NCBI GenBank assembly: GCA_963513935.1
Contig: OY740774.1
Location: 84,406,890 to 84,470,889 of the forward strand
Direction: 5' to 3'
Source of the DNA: Aphrophora alni
Lineage: Eukaryota > Arthropoda > Insecta > Hemiptera > Aphrophoridae
DNA length: 64,000 nt
In this document: one piece after another, positions 47,660-61,100 of the stretch
How the letters are laid out: each line of letters starts with the position of its first letter
Position numbering within the stretch: position 1 is the stretch's first letter
Translations under genes and position numbers: made by a program
The notes under the pieces: generated by a model
Seen by the model: only the letters and a program-made list of their open reading frames with translations
The model's database searches: none
Told to the model about the DNA's origin: nothing

Positions 47660-47790
47660 CTTATTAGATGACGCAGATGGAATTTTAGTGGTTACAAATT
47701 AAAAGACAGTTAAAAGCTACTTAAGTCAGTGTGGTGAGGTCTCTTAGGGGTGGAGTTTCCTTCAATGTATACGTTGTCTGTTTGTTTGAA
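47660..47790 (+). repeat. Local direct repeat family G, copy 2
   Basis: Second copy of the 47160-47290 segment, same orientation. The CTCTTAGGGGTGGAGTTT block is best conserved. No coding capacity. Confidence 0.65.
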
Positions 47791-48419
47791 GAATAGAGAA
47801 ATCTATTCAGAATGACAGAGATTAACCTTATTTTTTCAAAAGATGCAACACGTATATTTGACCACCAAATGTTTACGTCATAATTTTTTTTGAAAAAAAA
47901 AAAGTCACTCGTTTATATTGTGTAAAGGAAAGATAAAGTCTTGTTTTCTTGTATTGTGGTGAAGGTTACATACACAAACTTCGTAAACCACATTTAGGAC
48001 TCACTACCTACATACTTTATCCAAGTTATACAAATAAACAGACGGAAAAAGAAGCATTTTAGGTTCCTTGTTTGTTCGAAATTTATTATTATTTTGATTA
48101 TGTAAAATATTACCTACCAATAAATAATGTTGTACTCTGGACTTGAAACTGTTCATTACATATTTGTTGTAATAAGCAAACAATCAAAGCGTGTTTAAAA
48201 GCATGCGATGCCGCGGCCTTAGACATCGTAACAAATTTAACCATTATTATGCCAGAGTATGTGTTGTGTTTTAATTTTTTTTAAATATAATAATATTATT
48301 TGTTCATTAGTGAAATATATAATTTAAAGAGCATGAGGAAAATTTAATTACGTTATTGTTTGAACTGCATTATGGTTTCAAAAAAAATAATGCTCGAGGC
48401 TGATTATCATTTTATACAT
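47791..48419. other. AT-rich DNA without recognised features
   Basis: A small GC-rich patch at 48203-48232 (ATGCGATGCCGCGGCCTTAG) stands out but belongs to no recognised feature. Confidence 0.35.
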
Positions 48420-48600
48420 TACTTTGAGTATAAAACAGGCATTAAAAAGCAATTTCCAAGAATATTATTAAATTTGTTGAGGTTATTATTATCAGTAGTG
48501 CAGTCAAATTTACGGTTTCATCATGAACACAACGACAACTTTGTAATGATTTCATTGAAATATTAATACACAGTGATAAATCAAAATGAATTTGTTTACA
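48420..48600 (+). repeat. Dispersed repeat family D, copy 3
   Basis: Contains GAGTATAAAACAGGCATTAA, AAGCAATTTCCAAGAATATT, a shared ATTATCAGTAGTGCAG-type block, GGTTTCATCATGAACACAAC and GACAACTTTGTAATGATTTC. It is closer to copy 1 than to copy 2. The plus ORF 48360-48566 is a shadow. Confidence 0.6.
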
Positions 48601-48963
48601 GAGATTATACTAAACAGTGTATAAGTAATTAATGTGTATATATAACCACTAATTATTATATACAGGATGTTCAAGGTTTAATTATCTTGTAATAGTTAAC
48701 GAAATTAATCTTTTTAATTGTATAAAATAAGGCACACATTGGCGTAGAGAGCAAAATTGGAGATTTTATCTAAGTTAAACAATTTCGTCTGTTGTAAAAT
48801 GAAACTGTTATCGACATATTATATAATACAAATTTTAATCGTCTTCTTTTTTTTTTTTTAAATGAATAATCTAAATTCTTACATAGTTATGTCATGAGTT
48901 GTATATTTATTTATAACATTTAATAACACCCTTTTTATAATTAATTATCATTTACTCTTGCAG

Positions 48964-49050
48964 GGCATTTTGTTTTATTGCTTGTAATTCTAACATGTGT
49001 ATGGGCTGTCAAATTAAATTGGAGCCATGTTCTGCAATATGTCCAGTCAG
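48964..49050 (+). CDS. Candidate internal exon, cysteine-rich peptide
   Basis: A strong acceptor (TATCATTTACTCTTGCAG, ending at 48963) and a good donor (CAG|GTAAAT at 49051) bracket 87 bp. The exon has symmetric phase, with one base before and two bases after 28 codons. The frame reads AFCFIACNSNMCMGCQIKLE and then PCSAICPV. The cysteine spacing is C-x3-C-x4-C-x2-C-x6-C-x3-C. GC content rises over the exon. Such a pattern fits a small disulphide-bonded or zinc-binding module, but no specific family is recognised. No partner exons were found nearby. The chance of a random frame with six cysteines between two good splice sites seems low. Confidence 0.4.
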
Positions 49051-49580
49051 GTAAATCAATGTTGGTTTAACGTGAAGTGGCTAGCTTAAACTATTTAACA
49101 AAATAATAAAGTATTTTACTACAAGGGACCTCTCACGAAAACTTTGTCAGTAGTCTGTCCATCCTGCCCATAAAAATAATTTGATAGTACCTGTCAGTGG
49201 ACAAGGAAGAGATATTTCATTATTAAACACTTTACTTAGATTTATCTGTCTACATGTTGCAACATGTCGGAAGTTACTTAAGGAAGGCTCTAAAAGCTTT
49301 CTGCTAATAAACTTCATCTTGTTTCTCCTGGAATAATTCTACTTTTCCCCGTTACACTTAAAAATAAAACTAATTTATTACTCTCAAACTGTCAACTTTT
49401 AACTTTAATTGTTTTTTTATTACAATCCAATTATTATCCAATTTTGGTTAAATTAATGATAAAGTAGAATCATGAAATTTTTAAACTCTCTTTGTTTGCA
49501 ATCGACTTTTAATATGTTTTTTTAACGGCATATTTAATAATGTATTGCAGTTATTAACAAAAAAGTTTAATAAATTTTGA
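49051..49580. other. AT-rich DNA without recognised features
   Basis: Nothing supported beyond the splice donor at its left edge. Confidence 0.35.
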
Positions 49581-49662
49581 ACTGTATCTCAAAGAAACTT
49601 CAGTAGATGAAACTCACGTACTTTAGTTGTTTGAGAATTGTGTATAGTCTATTCAATAAATC
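49581..49662. repeat. Left arm of a long inverted repeat
   Basis: About 82 bp that is the reverse complement, with only a few mismatches, of 51451-51533. The arms carry ACTGTATCTCAAAGAAACTT and AAACTCACGTACTTTAG. They are about 1.79 kb apart. They could be the ends of one inverted-repeat element or two facing copies of a short repeat. Confidence 0.8.
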
Positions 49663-51450
49663 TAATAAGTCTAAATTCCATGTGCGACCGACATAGGAAG
49701 ATGATTGGGGATATCATAAGAAACACAACATTGTACGTAAACACATATCCTTAAACGCTTCTTTGTCCGTCTGTCCGCCGTTTTGTGTTTATTTCAATAA
49801 CACGACATAAGTCGGTTGATATCCCTATTATTTGTAAACTGTTCTGTTTTAATAACCAGTAACAAACAGGAAGTGAACACAAACACACGCGTGTACAGTA
49901 TAACCAGCAAGAATTATAAAATTTATATGTAACAATGTGTTTGTTATAGAGTGTATAACGTTAAATATAAATATAACGACAAGACTAATATAATAGAATC
50001 TGTTATGGCAATGTCTAAATAATAATAGGCAGAACGTACTTCATTAAAAAAAAAAAAAAAAAGACTGCGAGTAGCTCAACTAAAAAACATATTCATTTAA
50101 TCACCATTAAAAATATGTATTCAACATCAAAAATTCTTACGGAGTTTCAAAAATAAATAATTAATATGGAATGAATTACATACATTTATTTCATTAATAT
50201 TAACAGCGGCGTGTTTTAAGAAATCTTTTTACAAAATGTCTGACTAAAAAGGTGTAAATTTGAAACAAGTAAACGACTTTGTATTGTTGCTCTTAAGTTT
50301 ACGAAAGAAAACTAATAACAAATCAAAGGTAGGAAACACATCTGATTCTTGATTTGAATAGATTTTATAAATCGTAAAAACAGATACTAATAAATTACTC
50401 TGCTTGTTACATTGCCCTTGTAAATGAGGTTGTGTTTTGTGTTTTATATTTTAATCTAAGAGAGAAGTGAGGGGTTGTTATTTTCTACCGAAACATGTGT
50501 TGATACATTTTTTAGGACAGAGTAATAAAAATTTAACTTCTGTAGGATATGAAATAGGTTATCCAAGCTAGGGATTTTTTAAATTTGCAATGGCGGCCCG
50601 ATTTTATGAAAATTTGTTATGTGCGTATATTTTTGGTATATCTCGAACATTTTTAATTAAAAAAAAAAAAAATTAAAACAAATTTGTAAGTAGTTTTGTA
50701 CGACAGGAAAAAACACAAAATAACAATTTCTCGAAATCGCTCTTAACTAGTTCGATTCAATTTTATTCAATTATTGCCTCTAAGATCCCCAAAAATACCA
50801 ACATGGTTAAAAACAAATACTACTAAAACGTAACTCTACTAATTTCGTTACGATTTTATTGAAACATGAAGATTGATTACCTAAACTCGATTTTGTACTT
50901 TGTAAATACATAACTACATAAATAGATTATGTTTATATAAAATACTATGAGGATTATGATGACTTAAGTCATTGAAAAGTTAACTTATATTTGTATTGCA
51001 AAAAATAAAGTGGTTGTTGTGGAAAACTGTATTTTCATTCATTTGTTAATTAAAGTTTCCACAAGTTGTAGCTAATAACGATTGATTTACATAAAATATT
51101 TATTTATTGCTGTGATATGTTTTGTTTCTGAATACGTTTTCAGATGTTTAATGTAGTCAAGTGACAAATTAACTCTAATAAAAAAGACAAACATTCATAT
51201 AATTGTAATAAATATATATATAATTGTATAAAACCTATATTTTTACGTATCAAATCATATGATTTGTTGATTTATCATAGCCCTGAGTTTGTCATTTACT
51301 ACAGCCACTATTGAAGTTAATTTACAGTGACTCAGGTAATCAGAATGTGTATGCCGCAATGTAATATAGGTCCTACAATACACCCTGACATAATGAAACA
51401 GGCAACAATCCAAACCTTCTACATATCAAGTCATTGCAGCTAATATCTGA
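49663..51450. other. Interior of the inverted repeat, AT-rich, no gene
   Basis: No transposase-like ORF. It includes an A tract at about 50046-50062, a CTTTGTCCGTCTGTCCGCCG segment near 49761, and at about 51010-51065 a block (GTTGTTGTGGAAAACTGTAT ... TTTCCA) that resembles the target sequence right of the LINE at 30.8 kb. Confidence 0.4.
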
Positions 51451-51533
51451 AGATTTATTGAACAGACTTTACTCAATTCTCAAACAGCTAAAGTACGTGA
51501 GTTTCATCTATTGAAGTTTCTTTGAGATACAGT
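51451..51533. repeat. Right arm of a long inverted repeat
   Basis: Near-complement of 49581-49662. Similarity stops sharply on both sides in both arms. Confidence 0.8.
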
Positions 51534-51849
51534 CACGTTGTACCGCTATTACAATGCTAGTACTATTCTAAACTAATACTATTAAGTCAAGAACTCTACC
51601 TTTGTCTAGTATATTAGTTATAATCTTGTTTGATAATTTCTTAGTTTACCTTTTTAACAGCTTAATATTGTTTTAAATTTAGAAAATTCGACTATTACGA
51701 TCTCTCTCCGAAACTTGAGACATTTAAATGTAAAGTGATCATACTTACTATAGGAATATCTATGAATACCTACATACACGTATCCACTCGTAGATATCAG
51801 TGGTGACTCGTGGCTTATAATACGCGGAGGCTACTGTGGAAAGAAAAAT
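51534..51849. other. AT-rich DNA without recognised features
   Basis: No gene or repeat partner recognised. Confidence 0.35.
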
Positions 51850-52124
51850 TATACATACGACTAAAATATGTTAATAATTACTAGTATATAGTAATCCAAC
51901 TAAATATTGGTAATAATTTACTTGTAATATAATAATAATAATTAGTAACGAGTTTTACAATTAACTTTTCAGTTACCTGTGTTTTCTTTACATGAACGTA
52001 TGGTCCTATTTTGCTGCAAAAATGTCCACCATAGACTTAATAAAATTATTCACAAAATAATGAAATAATATTGACCACCGGCATACTTGCCTCTGTATTT
52101 TACTGAGGACGTGAGGCGAGGAGG
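51850..52124 (+). repeat. Dispersed repeat family A, copy 6 (left arm only)
   Basis: Contains TTAATAATTACTAGTATATA, AATAATTAGTAACGAG, TTTTACAATTAACTTTTCAG, TTACCTGTG, ATTGACCACCGGC, and then ACGTGAGGCGAGGAGG directly before the first satellite unit. This is the normal left arm of family A up to its core. In place of the right arm, the core is tandemly amplified. Confidence 0.75.
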
Positions 52125-55100
52125 GAAAACTACATCCTTTATACTCACTTTATATCAATCGTTAAACATAGATGAAAAACTACATCCTTTACACACACTT
52201 TATAACAATCGTTAACATGGATAGAAAACTACATCCTTAATACTAACTTTATATCAATCGTTAAACATAGATGAAAAACTACATCCTTAATACTGAATTT
52301 ATATCAATCGTTAAACCTGGATTGAAAACCACATCCCTAATACTCATTATGATATCAATCATTGAACAAGGATGGAAAACTACATCCTTTACACTCACTT
52401 TATATCAATCTTTAAAATGGATAAAAAACTACATCCTTTACACTAACTTTATATCAATCTTTAAAATGGATAGAAAACTACATCCTTTATACTCACTTTA
52501 TATCAATCATTGAACAAGGATGGAAAACTATATCCTTAATACTCACTTTATATCAATCGTTAACATGGATAGAAAACTATATCCTTAATACTCACTTTAT
52601 ATCAATCGTTAACATGGATAGAAAACTATATCCTTAATACTGACTTTATATCAATCGTTAACATGGATAGAAAACTACATCCTTTATACTCACTTTATAG
52701 CAATCGTTAAATCTGGATTGAAAACTACATCCTTAATACTGACTTTATATCAATCGTTAACATGGATAGAAAACTATATCCTTAATACTAACTTTATATC
52801 AATCGTTAACATGGATAGAAAACTACATCCTTTATACTCACTTTATAGCAATCGTTAAATCTGGATTGAAAACTACATCCTTAATACTGACTTTATATCA
52901 ATCGTTAACATGGATAGAAAACTATATCCTTAATACTAACTTTATATCAATCGTTAACATGGATAGAAAACTATATCCTTAATACTGACTTTATATCAAT
53001 CGTTAACATGGATAGAAAACTATATCCTTAATACTGACTTTATATCAATCGTCAACATGGATAGAAAACTATATCCTTAATACTGACTTTATATCAATCG
53101 TTAACATGGATAGAAAACTATATCCTTAATACTAACTTTATATCAATCGTTAACATGGATAGAAAACTACATCCTTTATACTCACTTTATAGCAATCGTT
53201 AAATCTGGATTGAAAACTACATCCTTAATACTGACTTTATATCAATCGTTAACATGGATAGAAAACTATATCCTTAATACTGACTTTATATCAATCGTCA
53301 ACATGGATAGAAAACTACATCCTTTATCCTCACTTTATATCAATCGTCAACATGGATAGAAAACTATATCCTTTACACTCACTTTATATCAATCGTCAAC
53401 ATGGATAGAAAACTACATCCTTTACACTCACTTTATATCAATCGTTAACAAGGATAGAAAACTACATCCTTTACACTCACTTTATATCAATCGTTAACAA
53501 GGATAGAAAACTACATCCTTTACACTCACTTTATATCAATCGTCAACATGGATAGAAAACTATATCCTTAATACTGACTTTATATCAATCGTTAACATGG
53601 ATAGAAAACTACATCCTTTATCCTCACTTTATATCAATCGTCAACATGGATAGAAAACTATATCCTTAATACTCACTTGATATCAATCGTTAACAAGGAT
53701 AGAAAACTACATCCTTTACACTCACTTTATATCAATCGTCAACATGGATAGAAAACTACATCCTTTACACTCACTTTATATCAATCGTTAACAAGGATAG
53801 AAAACTACATCCTTTACACTCACTTTATATCAATCGTTAACAAGGATAGAAAACTACATCCTTAATACTCACTTGATATCAATCGTTATTATGTATTGAA
53901 AACTACATCCTTAATACTGACTTTATATCAATCGTTAAACATAGATGAAAAATTACATCCTTTATACTCACTTTATATCAATCGTCAACATGGATAGAAA
54001 ACTACATCCTTTACACTCACTTTATATCAATCGTTATTATGTATTGAAAACTACATCCTTAATACTGACTTTATATCAATCGTCAACATGGATAGAAAAC
54101 TACATCCTTAATACTCACTTGATATCAATCGTTATTATGTATTGAAAACTACATCCTTAATACTGACTTTATATCAATCGTTAACATGGATAGAAAACTA
54201 TATCCTTAATACTGACTTTATATCAATCGTCAACATGGATAGAAAACTATATCCTTAATACTCACTTGATATCAATCGTTAACAAGGATAGAAAACTACA
54301 TCCTTTACACTCACTTTATATCAATCGTCAACATGGATAGAAAACTACATCCTTTACACTCACTTTATATCAATCGTTAACAAGGATAGAAAACTACATC
54401 CTTTACACTCACTTTATATCAATCGTTAACAAGGATAGAAAACTACATCCTTAATACTCACTTGATATCAATCGTTATTATGTATTGAAAACTACATCCT
54501 TAATACTGACTTTATATCAATCGTTAAACATAGATGAAAAATTACATCCTTTATACTCACTTTATATCAATCGTCAACATGGATAGAAAACTACATCCTT
54601 TACACTCACTTTATATCAATCGTTATTATGTATTGAAAACTACATCCTTAATACTGACTTTATATCAATCGTCAACATGGATAGAAAACTACATCCTTAA
54701 TACTCACTTGATATCAATCGTTATTATGTATTGAAAACTACATCCTTAATACTGACTTTATATCAATCGTTAACATGGATAGAAAACTATATCCTTAATA
54801 CTGACTTTATATCAATCGTTAACAAGGATAGAAAACTACATCCTTTATCCTCACTTTATATCAATCGTCAACATGGATAGAAAACTACATCCTTTACACT
54901 CACTTTATATCAATCGTTAACAAGGATAGAAAACTACATCCTTTACACTCACTTTATATCAATCGTTAACAAGGATAGAAAACTACATCCTTAATACTCA
55001 CTTGATATCAATCGTTATTATGTATTGAAAACTACATCCTTAATACTGACTTTATATCAATCGTTAAACATAGATGAAAAATTACATCCTTTATACTCAC

Positions 55101-58100
55101 TTTATATCAATCGTCAACATGGATAGAAAACTACATCCTTTACACTCACTTTATATCAATCGTTAACAAGGATAGAAAACTACATCCTTAATACTCACTT
55201 GATATCAATCGTTATTATGTATTGAAAACTACATCCTTAATACTGACTTTATATCAATCGTTAAACATAGATGAAAAATTACATCCTTTATACTCACTTT
55301 ATATCAATCGTCAACATGGATAGAAAACTACATCCTTTACACTCACTTTATATCAATCGTTAACAAGGATAGAAAACTACATCCTTAATACTCACTTGAT
55401 ATCAATCGTTATTATGGATGGAAAACTACATCCTTTATACTGACTTTATATCAATCGTCAACATGGATAGAAAACTACATCCTTTACACTCACTTTTTAT
55501 CAATCGTTAACAAGGATAGAAAACTACATCCTTAATACTCACTTGATAGCAATCGTTAAATCTGGATTGAAAACTACATCCTTAATACTGACTTTATATC
55601 AATCGTTAAACATAGATGAAAAATTACATCCTTTATCCTCACTTTATATCAATCGTCAACATGGATAGAAAACTACATCCTTTACACTCACTTTATATCA
55701 ATCGTTAACAAGGATAGAAAACTACATCCTTAATACTCACTTGATATCAATCGTTATTATGGATGGAAAACTACATCCTTTACACTCACTTTATATCAAT
55801 CGTTAACAAGGATAGAAAACTACATCCTTAATACTGACTTTATAGCAATCGTTAAATCTGGATTGAAAACTACATCCTTAATACTGACTTTATATCAATC
55901 GTTAACATGGATAGAAAACTATATCCTTAATACTAACTTTATATCAATCGTTAACATGGATAGAAAACTACATCCTTTACACTCACTTTATATCAATCGT
56001 TAACAAGGATAGAAAACTACATCCTTAATACTGACTTTATAGCAATCGTTAAATCTGGATTGAAAACTACATCCTTAATACTGACTTTATATCAATCGTT
56101 AACATGGATAGAAAACTATATCCTTAATACTCACTTGATATCAATCGTTATTATGGATAGAAAACTACATCCTTTACACTCACTTTATATCAATCGTTAA
56201 CAAGGATAGAAAACTACATCCTTAATACTGACTTTATAGCAATCGTTAAATCTGGATTGAAAACTACATCCTTAATACTGACTTTATATCAATCGTTAAC
56301 ATGGATAGAAAACTATATCCTTAATACTAACTTTATATCAATCGTTAACATGGATAGAAAACTACATCCTTTATACTCACTTTATAGCAATCGTTAAATC
56401 TGGATTGAAAACTACATCCTTAATACTGACTTTATATCAATCGTTAACATGGATAGAAAACTATATCCTTAATACTAACTTTATATCAATCGTTAACATG
56501 GATAGAAAACTACATCCTTTATACTCACTTTATAGCAATCGTTAAATCTGGATTGAAAACTACATCCTTAATACTGACTTTATATCAATCGTTAACATGG
56601 ATAGAAAACTATATCCTTAATACTGACTTTATATCAATCGTTAACATGGATAGAAAACTACATCCTTTACACTCACTTTTTATCAATCGTTAACAAGGAT
56701 AGAAAACTACATCCTTAATACTCACTTGATAGCAATCGTTAAATCTGGATTGAAAACTACATCCTTAATACTGACTTTATATCAATCGTTAAACATAGAT
56801 GAAAAATTACATCCTTTATCCTCACTTTATATCAATCGTCAACATGGATAGAAAACTACATCCTTTACACTCACTTTATAGCAATCGTCAACATGGATAG
56901 AAAACTATATCCTTAATACTGACTTTATAGCAATCGTTAACATGGATAGAAAACTATATCCTTAATACTAACTTTATATCAATCGTTAACATGGATAGAA
57001 AACTACATCCTTTATACTCACTTTATAGCAATCGTTAAATCTGGATTGAAAACTACATCCTTAATACTGACTTTATATCAATCGTTAACATGGATAGAAA
57101 ACTATATCCTTAATACTAACTTTATATCAATCGTTAACATGGATAGAAAACTACATCCTTTATACTCACTTTATAGCAATCGTTAAATCTGGATTGAAAA
57201 CTACATCCTTAATACTGACTTTATATCAATCGTTAACATGGATAGAAAACTATATCCTTAATACTGACTTTATATCAATCGTTAACATGGATAGAAAACT
57301 ACATCCTTTACACTCACTTTATAGCAATCGTCAACATGGATAGAAAACTATATCCTTAATACTGACTTTATAGCAATCGTTAACATGGATAGAAAACTAT
57401 ATCCTTAATACTAACTTTATATCAATCGTTAACATGGATAGAAAACTACATCCTTTATACTCACTTTATAGCAATCGTTAAATCTGGATTGAAAACTACA
57501 TCCTTAATACTGACTTTATATCAATCGTTAACATGGATAGAAAACTATATCCTTAATACTAACTTTATATCAATCGTTAACATGGATAGAAAACTACATC
57601 CTTTATACTCACTTTATAGCAATCGTTAAATCTGGATTGAAAACTACATCCTTAATACTGACTTTATATCAATCGTTAACATGGATAGAAAACTATATCC
57701 TTAATACTGACTTTATATCAATCGTTAACATGGATAGAAAACTACATCCTTTACACTCACTTTTTATCAATCGTTAACAAGGATAGAAAACTACATCCTT
57801 AATACTCACTTGATAGCAATCGTTAAATCTGGATTGAAAACTACATCCTTAATACTGACTTTATATCAATCGTTAAACATAGATGAAAAATTACATCCTT
57901 TATCCTCACTTTATATCAATCGTCAACATGGATAGAAAACTATATCCTTAATACTGACTTTATAGCAATCGTTAAATCTGGATTGAAAACTACATCCTTA
58001 ATACTGACTTTATATCAATCGTTAACATGGATAGAAAACTATATCCTTAATACTAACTTTATATCAATCGTTAACATGGATAGAAAACTACATCCTTTAT

Positions 58101-61100
58101 ACTCACTTTATAGCAATCGTTAAATCTGGATTGAAAACTACATCCTTAATACTGACTTTATATCAATCGTTAACATGGATAGAAAACTATATCCTTAATA
58201 CTAACTTTATATCAATCGTTAACATGGATAGAAAACTATATCCTTAATACTGACTTTATAGCAATCGTTAAATCTGGATTGAAAACTACATCCTTAATAC
58301 TGACTTTATATCAATCGTTAACATGGATAGAAAACTATATCCTTAATACTAACTTTATATCAATCGTTAACATGGATAGAAAACTACATCCTTTACACTC
58401 ACTTTATATCAATCGTTAACAAGGATAGAAAACTATATCCTTAATACTGACTTTATAGCAATCGTTAAATCTGGATTGAAAACTACATCCTTAATACTGA
58501 CTTTATATCAATCGTTAACATGGATAGAAAACTATATCCTTAATACTGACTTTATAGCAATCGTTAAATCTGGATTGAAAACTACATCCTTAATACTGAC
58601 TTTATATCAATCGTTAACATGGATAGAAAACTATATCCTTAATACTAACTTTATATCAATCGTTAACATGGATAGAAAACTACATCCTTTATACTCACTT
58701 TATAGCAATCGTTAAATCTGGATTGAAAACTACATCCTTAATACTGACTTTATATCAATCGTTAACATGGATAGAAAACTATATCCTTAATACTAACTTT
58801 ATATCAATCGTTAACATGGATAGAAAACTATATCCTTAATACTCACTTTATAGCAATCGTTAAATCTGGATTGAAAACTACATCCTTAATACTGACTTTA
58901 TATCAATCGTTAACATGGATAGAAAACTATATCCTTAATACTAACTTTATATCAATCGTTAACATGGATAGAAAACTACATCCTTTATACTCACTTTATA
59001 GCAATCGTTAAATCTGGATTGAAAACTACATCCTTAATACTGACTTTATATCAATCGTTAACATGGATAGAAAACTATATCCTTAATACTGACTTTATAT
59101 CAATCGTTAACATGGATAGAAAACTACATCCTTTACACTCACTTTTTATCAATCGTTAACAAGGATAGAAAACTACATCCTTAATACTCACTTGATAGCA
59201 ATCGTTAAATCTGGATTGAAAACTACATCCTTAATACTGACTTTATATCAATCGTTAAACATAGATGAAAAATTACATCCTTTATCCTCACTTTATATCA
59301 ATCGTCAACATGGATAGAAAACTATATCCTTAATACTGACTTTATAGCAATCGTTAAATCTGGATTGAAAACTACATCCTTAATACTGACTTTATATCAA
59401 TCGTTAACATGGATAGAAAACTATATCCTTAATACTAACTTTATATCAATCGTTAACATGGATAGAAAACTACATCCTTTATACTCACTTTATAGCAATC
59501 GTTAAATCTGGATTGAAAACTACATCCTTAATACTGACTTTATATCAATCGTTAACATGGATAGAAAACTATATCCTTAATACTAACTTTATATCAATCG
59601 TTAACATGGATAGAAAACTACATCCTTTATACTCACTTTATAGCAATCGTTAAATCTGGATTGAAAACTACATCCTTAATACTGACTTTATATCAATCGT
59701 TAACATGGATTGAAAACTACATCCTTAATACTGACTTTATATCAATCGTTAACATGGATAGAAAACTATATCCTTAATACTAACTTTATATCAATCGTTA
59801 ACATGGATAGAAAACTACATCCTTTATACTCACTTTATAGCAATCGTTAAATCTGGATTGAAAACTACATCCTTAATACTGACTTTATATCAATCGTTAA
59901 CATGGATAGAAAACTATATCCTTAATACTGACTTTATATCAATCGTTAACATGGATAGAAAACTACATCCTTTACACTCACTTTTTATCAATCGTTAACA
60001 AGGATAGAAAACTACATCCTTAATACTCACTTGATAGCAATCGTTAAATCTGGATTGAAAACTACATCCTTAATACTGACTTTATATCAATCGTTAAACA
60101 TAGATGAAAAATTACATCCTTTATCCTCACTTTATATCAATCGTTAACATGGATAGAAAACTATATCCTTAATACTGACTTTATAGCAATCGTTAAATCT
60201 GGATTGAAAACTACATCCTTAATACTGACTTTATATCAATCGTTAACATGGATAGAAAACTATATCCTTAATACTAACTTTATATCAATCGTTAACATGG
60301 ATAGAAAACTACATCCTTTATACTCACTTTATAGCAATCGTTAAATCTGGATTGAAAACTACATCCTTAATACTGACTTTATATCAATCGTTAACATGGA
60401 TAGAAAACTATATCCTTAATACTAACTTTATATCAATCGTTAACATGGATAGAAAACTACATCCTTTATACTCACTTTATAGCAATCGTTAAATCTGGAT
60501 TGAAAACTACATCCTTAATACTGACTTTATATCAATCGTTAACATGGATAGAAAACTATATCCTTAATACTGACTTTATATCAATCGTTAACATGGATAG
60601 AAAACTATATCCTTAATACTAACTTTATATCAATCGTTAACATGGATAGAAAACTACATCCTTTATACTCACTTTATAGCAATCGTTAAATCTGGATTGA
60701 AAACTACATCCTTAATACTGACTTTATATCAATCGTTAACATGGATAGAAAACTATATCCTTAATACTAACTTTATATCAATCGTTAACATGGATAGAAA
60801 ACTACATCCTTTATACTCACTTTATAGCAATCGTTAAATCTGGATTGAAAACTACATCCTTAATACTGACTTTATATCAATCGTTAACATGGATAGAAAA
60901 CTATATCCTTAATACTGACTTTATATCAATCGTCAACATGGATAGAAAACTACATCCTTTATACTCACTTTATATCAATCGTTAAATCTGGATTGAAAAC
61001 TACATCCTTAATACTGACTTTATATCAATCGTTAACATGGATAGAAAACTATATCCTTAATACTAACTTTATATCAATCGTTAACATGGATAGAAAACTA

